Shown: positions 1 through 6,959 of the stretch, piece by piece
Numbering within the stretch: the stretch's first letter is position 1
Layout: every line of letters begins with the position of its first letter
Assembly (NCBI GenBank): GCA_050734185.1
Contig: JBOHUE010000114.1
Span: 1-25,304 of the forward strand
Length of the DNA: 25,304 nt
DNA from: JAFALX01 sp050734185
GTDB taxonomy: Bacteria; Chloroflexota; Dormibacteria; Aeolococcales; Aeolococcaceae
Direction: 5' to 3'
Program-made: the position numbers and the translations under genes
The notes under the pieces: model-generated
What the model was told of the DNA's origin: nothing
Database searches by the model: none
Seen by the model: only the letters and a program-made list of their open reading frames with translations

Positions 1-227
1 CCCGCTTCGCCATCGACGCCACCCAGGCGTGCCGCATGAACACGGTGAAGCGCTCGCTGTCCATGCTCAGCTTCGAGCGGCGCGCGGCACTGCTGCTGCG
101 CGACCTCGCCGGTCTCGACTACCGCGAGATGTCGAAGGTGCTCGAATGCTCGCCGGACGCCACGGCGCGGATGCTCGCGGCGTCGCGGCGTGAGTTCGGC
201 AGCATCTATCGCGAGATCGCGTTGTGA
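1..227 (+). CDS. ECF-type RNA polymerase sigma factor, C-terminal part (5' end outside window)
   Basis: The reading frame is open from the left edge (codons begin at base 3) and ends at TGA 225-227, so only the last 74 or so residues are present. They look like sigma region 4 of an extracytoplasmic-function sigma factor: a helix reading LSFERRAALLLRDLAGLDY, then a helix-turn-helix (YREMSKVLECSPDATARMLAASRREF) that would contact the -35 element. The ATG at 36 is internal and not the real start. The next gene starts at GTG 224, overlapping the stop by 4 bp, and encodes a zinc-finger anti-sigma-like protein; this cognate arrangement is the main support. The residue match is to the general region 4 pattern; the ECF subgroup cannot be told from the fragment. 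Confidence 0.8.
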   Translation, partial: RFAIDATQACRMNTVKRSLSMLSFERRAALLLRDLAGLDYREMSKVLECSPDATARMLAASRREFGSIYREIAL

Positions 228-2281
228 GGTGCAGCCTCCTCACGCTGAGTACGTACCTCGACGGTGAGCTCGCGCCCGACAGGGCCGGCGAGCTCGAGGC
301 GCACCTGGTCGCGTGTCAGCGGTGCCACGACGGCCTCGGGTACCTGCGCGAGGAGCAGGAGCACGTCCGCACTCTCGCCGCGGTGCGTGCGGCGGGGGAT
401 GCCGTGGACAACCTGCTCGGCACGGTCGGGCTGGTAGTCGCGTCCGCGCCGCCGGTCGAGCCACCATCCAGGCCCGCGGCGCCAGCGCCAGCGCCGGTGC
501 CATCGCCGTCCGTGCCGTCGCCCGCGCCCGCGCCCGCGCCCGAGTTTTTGTTCGATCTGGCCGATTCCCGAGCGCCGTCACACATTGACGAGCCCGGCGA
601 TCACGAGCTGACGGGCAGCCCGCAGCAGAAGGTCGAGCTCGAGCCCGAGGAGACCGTCGCGTTCACGCCGCCGATGCCGGTGCAGACGAACGGCTTCGCC
701 AAGCACGAACCGCCTGACGCCGTAGCTGACGTCCCCGAGCCCGTTGTCGATGACGTCGCCGACGTCACGGCTGATGCGGTCGTGGACACCACGGAAGAAC
801 CGGCCGCGTCCGACGAACCGGTGGTCGCACCGGAGCCGGGCCCGGCTGCGCCGCCGCGGTGGAGCAGCTCCTGGTCACCCAGCGTTCCCACACCTGCGCC
901 GGCTTCGACGCCGGAGCCGGAGCCCACCCGCGAGCCCGAGCCCGTCGACGCGCGCGAGGTCTTCGGCACGACGGAGTCTGTGGACGAGCCGACGCCGTCG
1001 GCGTGGCGCGAGGTCGACGCGGAGCCCATCGCGCCGGAGCCCGCGATCGACATGCCGAAGCCGCTTGCCCCTGCTGCAGAGCTGCCCCGCCCGGCAGCTC
1101 CGTCGCCGGCAGCACCGGCGGTGGGACCGCTGCAGTCCGGCCGCGGTGCCTCGTGGTTCGACCGCGCTCGCGACGCCGTCGCGCTGCGCTGGTCGCTGAT
1201 GCGCGGCGGGTCCGCCATCGGCGACGACGACTTCGACGACGACACCATTCAGATCGTCAGCGGCCAGGGCGCGCCCGCGAACGCACGGCTGCGTGAGCAT
1301 CCCGCGCGGGCCATCGACCGCCCGACGGGTGCGATCAAGGTGTCGCCCGGCATCGACCCGTCGTTCGCGACACCGGACGGATCCTTTGAGATGCCGTCGT
1401 TCTCGAGCTTCGACGACGAGCCCGAGCCTCAGAGTGCAGCGCCGGAAGCGTCCGAGCGCAGAGCACCGGAGTTCACATCTCCAACGCCACCCAACGGCAG
1501 AACTCCCAACGGCACCGCGCCGCCACGGGCCGCTGAAGGTCCCGGTCGCCACCTTCGCGGGCTGCGCGGCGAGCGTCGCTCCTTCGCCATGCCGAAGTTC
1601 AGCGTGCCGAAGCTGCGCGGTGGCGCGCGCCACCGGTCGATTCAAGGCCCGCTGTCCGACCGCCGGCTGTGGATCTTCGGCAGCGCGGTCGTCATCCTCG
1701 CGCTCATCGGCATCATGATCGGCAAGAGCACCTCGCCTGCGCCACACGCCGGTGGACTCACCAACGGCGCTCTCCCGAATCCAACGGCGATCGCGCTGCC
1801 GACACTCCCCGCGCAGGCATCGCCCGCGCCATCCGCCGCGAGCACGCCGAAAGCGACACCGACACCGCGCCCAACGCCGGCAGCGACACCGGCGCCGACG
1901 CCGAACGTCATCGCCAACCCGGCGAACCTCACCGGACCGCAGACACTCGGCGCCGGCGGTACCGGGTTCAGCGTGCAGGACCTGCGCTACGGCGCGCACC
2001 CGGGTGACTTCCGCATCGTATTCGACCTGAGCAGCAGCGGCTCGCCGACAACCACCGTCGGCTTCGGCAACCCGACGACGCTGTACGTCGAGTTCACCGG
2101 CGTGACCGGCGGAGCGTCACCGGAGCAACCGCCGGCGGGCAACACCGCAACCGCGGTGAAGCTGCTCCCGCCGTCGACAATGCCCGGTAAAACGGTCTAC
2201 GAGATTACGCTGAGCAAGGCCGCGACGCTGCAGACCAGCTATCTGCAGGGCCCGGTGCGCCTCGTCATCGATCTCGGGTAG
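224..2281 (+). CDS. Membrane-anchored anti-sigma factor-like protein with zf-HC2 motif, very long Pro/Ala-rich linker and extracytoplasmic domain
   Basis: The start is GTG 224, coupled by a GTGA overlap to the sigma factor stop. Residues 1-45 carry the anti-sigma zinc-binding pattern, with H27-x3-C31-x2-C34 and an upstream C3. Residues about 70-430 are low-complexity Pro/Ala/Glu/Asp-rich sequence, probably disordered. Residues about 435-480 are strongly basic. A single membrane span lies at about 482-500, followed by a Pro/Thr/Ala-rich spacer and a folded outer domain (about 581-685) ending in VRLVIDLG, which resembles AMIN-like beta domains. The expected topology is a cytoplasmic zinc finger that sequesters the sigma factor and an outer sensor domain. 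A cytoplasmic linker of over 400 residues is unusual, since most zf-HC2 anti-sigmas are 80-300 residues in total. The function is inferred from the motif and gene order. Confidence 0.8.
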   Translation: MRCSLLTLSTYLDGELAPDRAGELEAHLVACQRCHDGLGYLREEQEHVRTLAAVRAAGDAVDNLLGTVGLVVASAPPVEPPSRPAAPAPAPVPSPSVPSPAPAPAPEFLFDLADSRAPSHIDEPGDHELTGSPQQKVELEPEETVAFTPPMPVQTNGFAKHEPPDAVADVPEPVVDDVADVTADAVVDTTEEPAASDEPVVAPEPGPAAPPRWSSSWSPSVPTPAPASTPEPEPTREPEPVDAREVFGTTESVDEPTPSAWREVDAEPIAPEPAIDMPKPLAPAAELPRPAAPSPAAPAVGPLQSGRGASWFDRARDAVALRWSLMRGGSAIGDDDFDDDTIQIVSGQGAPANARLREHPARAIDRPTGAIKVSPGIDPSFATPDGSFEMPSFSSFDDEPEPQSAAPEASERRAPEFTSPTPPNGRTPNGTAPPRAAEGPGRHLRGLRGERRSFAMPKFSVPKLRGGARHRSIQGPLSDRRLWIFGSAVVILALIGIMIGKSTSPAPHAGGLTNGALPNPTAIALPTLPAQASPAPSAASTPKATPTPRPTPAATPAPTPNVIANPANLTGPQTLGAGGTGFSVQDLRYGAHPGDFRIVFDLSSSGSPTTTVGFGNPTTLYVEFTGVTGGASPEQPPAGNTATAVKLLPPSTMPGKTVYEITLSKAATLQTSYLQGPVRLVIDLG

Positions 2282-2282
2282 G

Positions 2283-3860
2283 TCAGCTCTCCTGCCGCAC
2301 GGGTTCCTTCACGGTCGACGGCTTCACGTCGTCGGCCTCGGACATCGGCTGCCCGTAGCGCTCGCGCAACTCGAACTTCACGACCTTGCCGGTTGGGTTG
2401 CGCGGCAGCCAGTTGGCGAACACCACTGAGCGCGGCTGCTTGTATCGCGCCAGCCGCCCGCTCGTGAAGTCGACGATCTCCTGCGCGGTGACGTCGGTTC
2501 CGTCCTTGACCACGACCACCGCGCGCACCGTCTCTCCCCAGCGCGCGTGCTGCACGCCGATCACCGCCACATCCTGCACGGCGGGGTGCTGGAACAGCAC
2601 ATCCTCGACCTCGGCGGGGTAGATGTTCTCGCCGCCGCTGATGATCATGTCCTTCTTGCGATCGAGGATCCAGAAGTATCCGTCGGTGTCGCGCTTGCCG
2701 ATGTCGCCGGTGTGGAACCAGCCGTCGGTCATCACCTCGGCGGTGGCGTCGGGACGGTTCCAGTAGCCCTTCATCACATTCGGCCCGCGCACCACGATCT
2801 CGCCGCGCTCGCCGTCGGCGACGTCGTTGTCGTTGTCGTCCACCACCTTGGTCTCGGTGAAGAACGGGGCGATGCCGGCGGATCCGAGCTTCGCGGCCAG
2901 CATCTCCGGCGGCAGGATGCACGCGTACGGCGCCGTCTCCGTGAGCCCATATCCCTGCAGGAAGACGATGCCACGCTCGGCGTACGTGCGCAGCAGCAGC
3001 TCGGGCACCGGCGCGCCGCCGACGGCAAGGATGCGCACGCTGGAAAGATCGCGCGTCGCGAAGTCCTCATGCTGCGCCATGAACATGTACATCGCGGGCA
3101 CGCCGAACATCGTGGTGATGCGATGCCGCTCGATCAGCTCGAGCACGAGACCCGGCTCGAAGATCTGCTCGATGACCACGAGGCCGCCCTGCATCATCGT
3201 GGCGATCGGCGTGATGTTGAGCCCGCCGATGTGGAACAGCGGCGCAACCGCCAGCGTGCGGTCGTCGACGAGACTGTCCACCGCGAACGACGCGTTGATG
3301 TTGTTCCAGAACACGTTGCCGTGCGTCAGCATCGCCCCCTTGGGGCGCCCGGTCGTGCCCGACGTGTACATGATCCAGGCGACGTCCTCCTCGGCAACCG
3401 GGTAGTCGAGGTTGTCCTCGCGCTGGTCGTGGATGAGATCGTCGAACGAACGCGCGCCCTCGCGCTCCTCGCCGGTGATCAGCTGCACGACGTCGATCTG
3501 GTCGCGGATCTCATCGACGATGGAGGCGAAATTGTCTTCGTACACAAGGGTTTGCAGCCCTGCATCGCGGATGATGAAGGCCAGCTCGGAGCCGGTGAGG
3601 CGGAAGTTCAGCGGCACGAACACCGCGCCCAACTTTGCGGCGCCGAACATCGTGAAAAGGAAGCGCGGATGGTTCAGTCCCAGGAACCCGACGCGGTCGC
3701 CGGGGTTTGTCCCCCCTGCATGCAGCCCGTGGGCCACACGGTTGGTCAGACGGTTGATCTCGGCGAACGTCCAGGTCTCGTCGCGAAAGATCAACGCCGC
3801 GCGATCAGGAGAGAGCGTGGCGCGCCGCGTCAGCATGAAGCCGAGACCGTGGTCATTCAC
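2283..3860 (-). CDS. AMP-forming acyl-CoA synthetase (long-chain fatty-acid-CoA ligase family)
   Basis: This 525-residue ANL-superfamily enzyme activates a carboxylic acid through an acyl-adenylate and transfers it to CoA. The core motifs are all visible: P-loop YTSGTTGRPKG at 165-175, GYGLTET at 303-309, GWFHTGD at 380-386, the hinge DRKKDMIISGGENIYP at 400-415, and the C-domain lysine in PTGK (K492). The length is normal for the family. The start GTG at 3860 is supported by a GCGGAGGTG Shine-Dalgarno sequence at 3868-3876. It is the last gene of the minus-strand group and lies 79 bp after the SDR gene. It converges with the anti-sigma gene, leaving 1 bp between stops. The substrate cannot be fixed from sequence; a medium- or long-chain fatty acid or an aromatic acid is possible. 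Confidence 0.93.
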   Translation of the reverse strand: MNDHGLGFMLTRRATLSPDRAALIFRDETWTFAEINRLTNRVAHGLHAGGTNPGDRVGFLGLNHPRFLFTMFGAAKLGAVFVPLNFRLTGSELAFIIRDAGLQTLVYEDNFASIVDEIRDQIDVVQLITGEEREGARSFDDLIHDQREDNLDYPVAEEDVAWIMYTSGTTGRPKGAMLTHGNVFWNNINASFAVDSLVDDRTLAVAPLFHIGGLNITPIATMMQGGLVVIEQIFEPGLVLELIERHRITTMFGVPAMYMFMAQHEDFATRDLSSVRILAVGGAPVPELLLRTYAERGIVFLQGYGLTETAPYACILPPEMLAAKLGSAGIAPFFTETKVVDDNDNDVADGERGEIVVRGPNVMKGYWNRPDATAEVMTDGWFHTGDIGKRDTDGYFWILDRKKDMIISGGENIYPAEVEDVLFQHPAVQDVAVIGVQHARWGETVRAVVVVKDGTDVTAQEIVDFTSGRLARYKQPRSVVFANWLPRNPTGKVVKFELRERYGQPMSEADDVKPSTVKEPVRQES

Positions 3861-3867
3861 CGCGTTG

Positions 3868-3876
3868 CACCTCCGC
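3868..3876 (-). promoter_or_regulatory. Shine-Dalgarno site of the acyl-CoA synthetase
   Basis: The minus strand reads GCGGAGGTG 7 nt before GTG 3860. This is a near-perfect anti-16S match and it decides the start. The 79-bp gap 3861-3939 holds no other recognisable element. Confidence 0.7.
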
Positions 3877-3939
3877 TAACCACTTGGGAGGAATTGATTG
3901 TGCACCTCGGAGGGGTGCGCCGTGGCCCCGTATTCGGGA

Positions 3940-4701
3940 CTACGAGGTCCAGCCGCCGTCGACCGTGATCACCGAACCGGTGACGAACGAGGACGCGTCC
4001 GACGCGAGATAGAGCGCGGCGCCCGCGATCTCGTCCGGCTGCGCGTGGCGGCCGAGCGCGGTCTCGCCGACGACGCGAGCGTGGATGCTTTCGGTTTCCA
4101 CAAGCACCTTCGCGAACTTCGTCTCGACGAGCCCCGGCGCAATTGCGTTCACCCGCACGCCGAATGGGGCGAGCTCGCGTGCAAGCGTCTTGGTGAGGTT
4201 GATCAGCGCGGCCTTGCTCATGTTGTACGCGCCGGTGAGCGGCGGCGGCTTGATGCCGTTGACGGACGCCATGTTGATCACGCTGCCGCCGTGCTCGCGC
4301 ATCCAGGCATTCATCGCGAGGCGGGTGAGACGCAGGGGGCCGATCACGTTGGTATCAAAGATCTTTCGCACCAGGGCCTCGTCAGCGTCCAGGAGCGGAC
4401 CGAACTGCGGATTGGTTGCCGCGTTGTTCACCAGGACGTCGATGCCTTCGAAAGCCTCCAGCACTGCGGCAATCGCGCGCTCGGAGTCCTCGGCGCGGCC
4501 GGCGTGCCCCGAGACCGCCATGGAGTCGCCGCCCGCATCGCGGATCGACCGCGCCGCGGCCTCGGCGGCGTCAGCGTCGCGCCCCATCACCGCAACGCGC
4601 GCGCCGGCGTTGGCGAGCGCCCCTGCCACCGCAAGGCCGATGCCACGAGTGCCACCGGTCACGAGCGCTGCGCGGCCGGCCAGATCGAAGCTCGCGCCCA
4701 C
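3940..4701 (-). CDS. SDR-family NAD(P)-dependent oxidoreductase
   Basis: This is a classical short-chain dehydrogenase/reductase of 253 residues when started at GTG 4701. It has the Rossmann cofactor motif TGGTRGIG (15-22), NNAA (92-95), catalytic S146, the YxxxK pair Y159/K163, and the typical C-terminal end SFVTGSVITVDGG. An upstream ATG at 4800 would overlap the LON gene by about 90 bp and add a non-conserved Arg/Ala-rich leader. GTG 4701, 8 bp after the LON stop, is therefore preferred, although no clear Shine-Dalgarno site is visible. It sits between the LON gene and the acyl-CoA synthetase on the same strand, which fits a role in acyl or hydroxyacyl oxidation-reduction such as FabG-like 3-oxoacyl chemistry. 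The substrate is not determined. Confidence 0.92.
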   Translation of the reverse strand: MGASFDLAGRAALVTGGTRGIGLAVAGALANAGARVAVMGRDADAAEAAARSIRDAGGDSMAVSGHAGRAEDSERAIAAVLEAFEGIDVLVNNAATNPQFGPLLDADEALVRKIFDTNVIGPLRLTRLAMNAWMREHGGSVINMASVNGIKPPPLTGAYNMSKAALINLTKTLARELAPFGVRVNAIAPGLVETKFAKVLVETESIHARVVGETALGRHAQPDEIAGAALYLASDASSFVTGSVITVDGGWTS

Positions 4702-4709
4702 GTGCGCGC

Positions 4710-5369
4710 TCAGTTGAGCTGCGGCGACGCCGGCGATGCCGCCGCGTAGCCGAGCATGTTCTCGAGCAGCAGGTGCTCGCGGCGCAGGATGCTCATGCAC
4801 TCGTGCAGCCGCTCGTCCACGGAGTCGATCTCCAGCAGACGCTGCCGCTCCGTGATCGTGATCTGCAGCGCGGCGGCGACCAGGTACGAGAGCAGCTCCG
4901 GCTCGTCCGGCAGCTCCAGCGCGGCGGGCACGGGCTCGTTCGAAAGCGTGCGCATGCTGGTGACGTACTCGCGAAACTGCTGGGCCACGCGCGGCGCGAG
5001 CGCTTCGCCATCCGGCGACGCCGGCGCGTCCTGCAGGTACGACACCTCGGCCGTCATGTACGGACGTTCCCGCGACAGCCGCTCGATGCGAAAGCGAGAC
5101 GCGCCCACCACGACGATGTTGTAGCGCCCGTCCGGGAGCTCGTCGACGTCGCGCATCTGCGCGAGCGTGCCCACCTCGTACGGTTCCGCGTCGGGGCCGA
5201 CCTCGCGGCCCTCGCGAATCGCGACGACGCCGAACGTCGTTCCGCCGTCGATGCAGTCGCGCATCATGGCGCGATAGCGGTCCTCGAAGATGTGCAGCGC
5301 CATCGGCATGTGCGGAAAGAACACTGCGCTCAACGGGAACAACGCGATCTTAACCGCCACGTCAGACAA
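4710..5369 (-). CDS. LON N-terminal (substrate-binding) domain protein without protease
   Basis: This 219-residue protein begins with the LON-domain signature IALFPLSAVFFPHMPMALHI, followed by FEDRYRAMM and later FGVVAIREG and GRYNIVVVGASRFRI, as in stand-alone LON substrate-binding domain proteins. Neither the AAA+ ATPase nor the serine-lysine protease domain of Lon is present, so it is not a protease. The second half is helical. The start is TTG 5369 or GTG 5360; neither has a good Shine-Dalgarno site. It follows the zinc-ribbon gene by 23 bp and precedes the SDR gene by 8 bp, suggesting a shared transcript. The biological role of this family is poorly known; some relatives are linked to ubiquitin-like or cereblon-type binding folds. 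Confidence 0.88.
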   Translation of the reverse strand: MSDVAVKIALFPLSAVFFPHMPMALHIFEDRYRAMMRDCIDGGTTFGVVAIREGREVGPDAEPYEVGTLAQMRDVDELPDGRYNIVVVGASRFRIERLSRERPYMTAEVSYLQDAPASPDGEALAPRVAQQFREYVTSMRTLSNEPVPAALELPDEPELLSYLVAAALQITITERQRLLEIDSVDERLHECMSILRREHLLLENMLGYAAASPASPQLN

Positions 5370-5392
5370 CCGTCACGTCGCGCGCCGCGATG

Positions 5393-5590
5393 TCAGGCGG
5401 CTTTACAGTTCTTGGTGTGCTTGATGATGCGCTGGCGCCGCGGCTCACCCGGAGCGCGGTTGTGACGGAAAGCGATCTCGACACCGATCTCGTTCTGGCG
5501 CATCAGGTTGTTGCAGATGGGGCAGCGGACGTGCGTGAGCGCGTCCTTCTGGGACGCGACGCCCTTCGATTCCTTGATGGTGTTGGCCAC
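5393..5590 (-). CDS. 65-residue basic zinc-ribbon protein of unknown function
   Basis: This small basic protein has C23-P-x-C26 and H58-x3-C62, a likely CCHC zinc site, separated by a basic stretch rich in Arg and Asn. No family name is recognised. It looks like a small ribosome- or nucleic-acid-associated zinc protein but does not match L33, L36 or S14 in a recognisable way. The start GTG 5590 is supported by GAGGAG at 5599-5604 (8-nt spacing). It heads the minus-strand group that continues into the LON gene 23 bp downstream. A possible -10 box TACAAT lies at 5624-5629. The plus-strand frame across the same bases is an upstream extension of the FKBP frame and is not likely coding there. Confidence 0.75.
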   Translation of the reverse strand: MANTIKESKGVASQKDALTHVRCPICNNLMRQNEIGVEIAFRHNRAPGEPRRQRIIKHTKNCKAA

Positions 5591-5623
5591 TTGCCTAGCT
5601 CCTCAGCGTTGTCAACTGCACTA

Positions 5624-5629
5624 ATTGTA
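5624..5629 (-). promoter_or_regulatory. Possible -10 box for the zinc-ribbon/LON/SDR group
   Basis: The minus strand reads TACAAT, close to the sigma-70 consensus, about 20 nt before the GAGGAG Shine-Dalgarno site. No convincing -35 is seen. It overlaps by 2 bp the plus-strand -10 box of the divergent FKBP gene. Confidence 0.4.
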
Positions 5630-5633
5630 CGAT
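5628..5633 (+). promoter_or_regulatory. Putative leaderless -10 box for the FKBP lipoprotein gene
   Basis: TACGAT stands 8 nt before the GTG at 5642, with no Shine-Dalgarno sequence in between. Transcription starting at the normal distance from this hexamer would begin at or next to the start codon. Confidence 0.45.
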
Positions 5634-5641
5634 CCATCGCC

Positions 5642-6163
5642 GTGCCCAGCCGCTTGAGGCGCCTGTCGCTGTCGCGCGCCGGAGCGGCGTGTGCCGTGAT
5701 CGCTGCCGTTGTCCCGGTCGCGGCCTGCGACGCGGTGACCGCGTCGCCCATCTGCAGCACACCCGGTCCGCAGACCCGCGCCGACTCATTCAGGGCGACG
5801 ACAGCGATGGTCTCGCTCCCGTACGGCCTGCGCTACGGCGAGCTGACCGTCGGGTGTGGCGATGTGGTCAAGGCCGGCGATCAGGTGACCGCGGAATACA
5901 CCGGCTGGCTCCAGGACGGCAACGAGTTCGATTCGACGCGCGGCCCCGGGCGCCAGCCGTTCGTGTTCATCGTCGGCCAGCAACAGGCGATCCCCGGCGT
6001 CGACGCCGGCGTTCTAGCGATGCACGTCGGCGGCAAGCGGCGCCTGGAGATACCGCCGTCGATGGCCTACGGCCCGCAGGGCGTCCCGCCGACGATTCCA
6101 GCGAACTCGACGGTGCTCGTCGATATCGAGGTGCTCTCGGCGAGCGCACCGACGGGTCCCTAG
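5642..6163 (+). CDS. FKBP-type peptidyl-prolyl isomerase, lipoprotein
   Basis: With start GTG 5642 the protein has 173 residues. It begins with a basic n-region, a hydrophobic stretch and a lipobox VAAC with the lipidated cysteine at C29. The rest is one FKBP domain with recognisable landmarks: VTAEYTGWLQDG, FDSTRG, the PFVFIVG strand, IPGVDAGVLAMHVGGKRRL, IPPSMAYGPQG and the final VLVDIEVL strand. It would catalyse cis-trans isomerisation of prolyl bonds in exported proteins at the outer face of the membrane. The frame is open upstream to 5390, but that part lies opposite the zinc-ribbon gene and would bury the signal peptide, so the later GTG is chosen. The promoter looks leaderless. Confidence 0.92.
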   Translation: MPSRLRRLSLSRAGAACAVIAAVVPVAACDAVTASPICSTPGPQTRADSFRATTAMVSLPYGLRYGELTVGCGDVVKAGDQVTAEYTGWLQDGNEFDSTRGPGRQPFVFIVGQQQAIPGVDAGVLAMHVGGKRRLEIPPSMAYGPQGVPPTIPANSTVLVDIEVLSASAPTGP

Positions 6164-6164
6164 C

Positions 6165-6287
6165 TCAGCGAGCGAGCCGGCCGAGCACGAACCAGACGAC
6201 GGTGATGCCGACGACGACGACCAGCATGCAGAGAAATGGAATCCCAATCACGAGCGGGAGGCTGGGCGCGTCTGTCGCCAGGAGCAT
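6165..6287 (-). CDS. Putative 40-residue single-span membrane peptide
   Basis: An ATG at 6287 opens a 40-codon frame ending in TGA at 6165-6167, one base from the FKBP stop. The product has a short N-terminus (MLLATDAPSLP), one strongly hydrophobic segment of about 24 residues (LVIGIPFLCM then LVVVVGITVVWFVL) and a basic tail GRLAR, which predicts N-out, C-in orientation. A TATGCT -10-like box lies 9 nt before the ATG (6297-6302), as at other genes here; there is no Shine-Dalgarno site. It sits in an otherwise gene-free gap between FKBP and tetR. The frame could be chance, but the tight end-to-end fit and hydrophobicity argue for a gene. Confidence 0.5.
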   Translation of the reverse strand: MLLATDAPSLPLVIGIPFLCMLVVVVGITVVWFVLGRLAR

Positions 6288-6296
6288 TCGCGCCGA

Positions 6297-6302
6297 AGCA
6301 TA
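6297..6302 (-). promoter_or_regulatory. Possible leaderless -10 box for the 40-residue ORF
   Basis: TATGCT on the minus strand lies 9 nt before ATG 6287 and fits the TANNNT pattern found before other starts in this window. No -35 is recognisable. Confidence 0.3.
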
Positions 6303-6346
6303 GCCGCGCCTCCGCGACCCGTGCAGAGTCGCGACCAGGGTGTTGC

Positions 6347-6355
6347 TGTTACGAT
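6347..6355 (+). promoter_or_regulatory. Extended -10 promoter for the tetR-glpD group, probably leaderless
   Basis: TGTTACGAT combines an extended -10 TGn with the TACGAT hexamer and ends 7 nt before ATG 6363. There is no Shine-Dalgarno sequence, so the transcript probably starts at the initiation codon. Confidence 0.5.
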
Positions 6356-6362
6356 TCGACGC

Positions 6363-6959
6363 ATGGCGTCACATCGCCACACTGACGCCGCGGTCCTGGA
6401 CGCCGCGCGTGACTGCGTCGCCTCCGTGGGTGTGCGCCGCACCACCGTCGCCGACGTCGCGCGGCGCGCCGGGGCGAGTCGCATGACCGTGTACCGCATG
6501 TTCCCCGACGTGCGCACGCTGTGGTCGACGCTGCTCACGCGCGAGCTGAGCCGCGTGTTCGATGAGGCGGAATCCGCAGCTGCCAGCCTGCCAACCGCGC
6601 GCGCCCGGCTGGTCGCCGCCGCGGCGCACACCGTGCGCGAGGTGAGCGCGGACCCGGTGGTGCGCAAGGTCCTCGAGGTGGAGCCGGAATTGCTGCTGCC
6701 ATACGTGACGGAACGGCTGGGACAGTCGCAACGGCTCGCCCTCGAGCGCGTGCGGCGGCTGCTGGAGGAGGGGCGCGGCGACGGCTCGATCCGCGACATC
6801 GACGCCGGCAGCGCGGCGTACCTTGTGCAGCTGGTGTGCAGCTCGCTGATCATCACCGTGCGCGTGAGCGAGGGCGAGGGGGACGCCGGCGCGGTGATCG
6901 ACGCCGCCACGGAAATGCTCGACGCGTTTCTCGCGCGCGGGCAGGAGCGCGCCGCATGA
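6363..6959 (+). CDS. TetR/AcrR-family transcriptional regulator
   Basis: This 198-residue protein has an N-terminal TetR helix-turn-helix: helix 1 around AAVLDAARDCVASVG, then TTVADVARRAGASRMTVYRMFPD with the recognition helix at about 38-47, and a helical ligand-binding domain after it. ATG 6363 is chosen over an upstream in-frame GTG at 6321 because the conserved DNA-binding domain begins a few residues later and an extended -10 box sits directly in front. The stop overlaps the glpD start by 4 bp (ATGA), so the two are translationally coupled. It may control glycerol phosphate use or its own operon; the ligand is unknown. No clear operator palindrome was found upstream. Confidence 0.88.
   Translation: MASHRHTDAAVLDAARDCVASVGVRRTTVADVARRAGASRMTVYRMFPDVRTLWSTLLTRELSRVFDEAESAAASLPTARARLVAAAAHTVREVSADPVVRKVLEVEPELLLPYVTERLGQSQRLALERVRRLLEEGRGDGSIRDIDAGSAAYLVQLVCSSLIITVRVSEGEGDAGAVIDAATEMLDAFLARGQERAA

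Noticed and set aside
2547..3968. A 473-codon plus-strand frame opposite the acyl-CoA synthetase
   Set aside because: The synthetase motifs on the minus strand are complete; the plus translation is His/Arg/Asp-rich and lacks any recognisable domain.
4710..5369. Calling the LON-domain gene an ATP-dependent Lon protease
   Set aside because: It is only 219 residues and has no Walker motifs or Ser-Lys catalytic domain.
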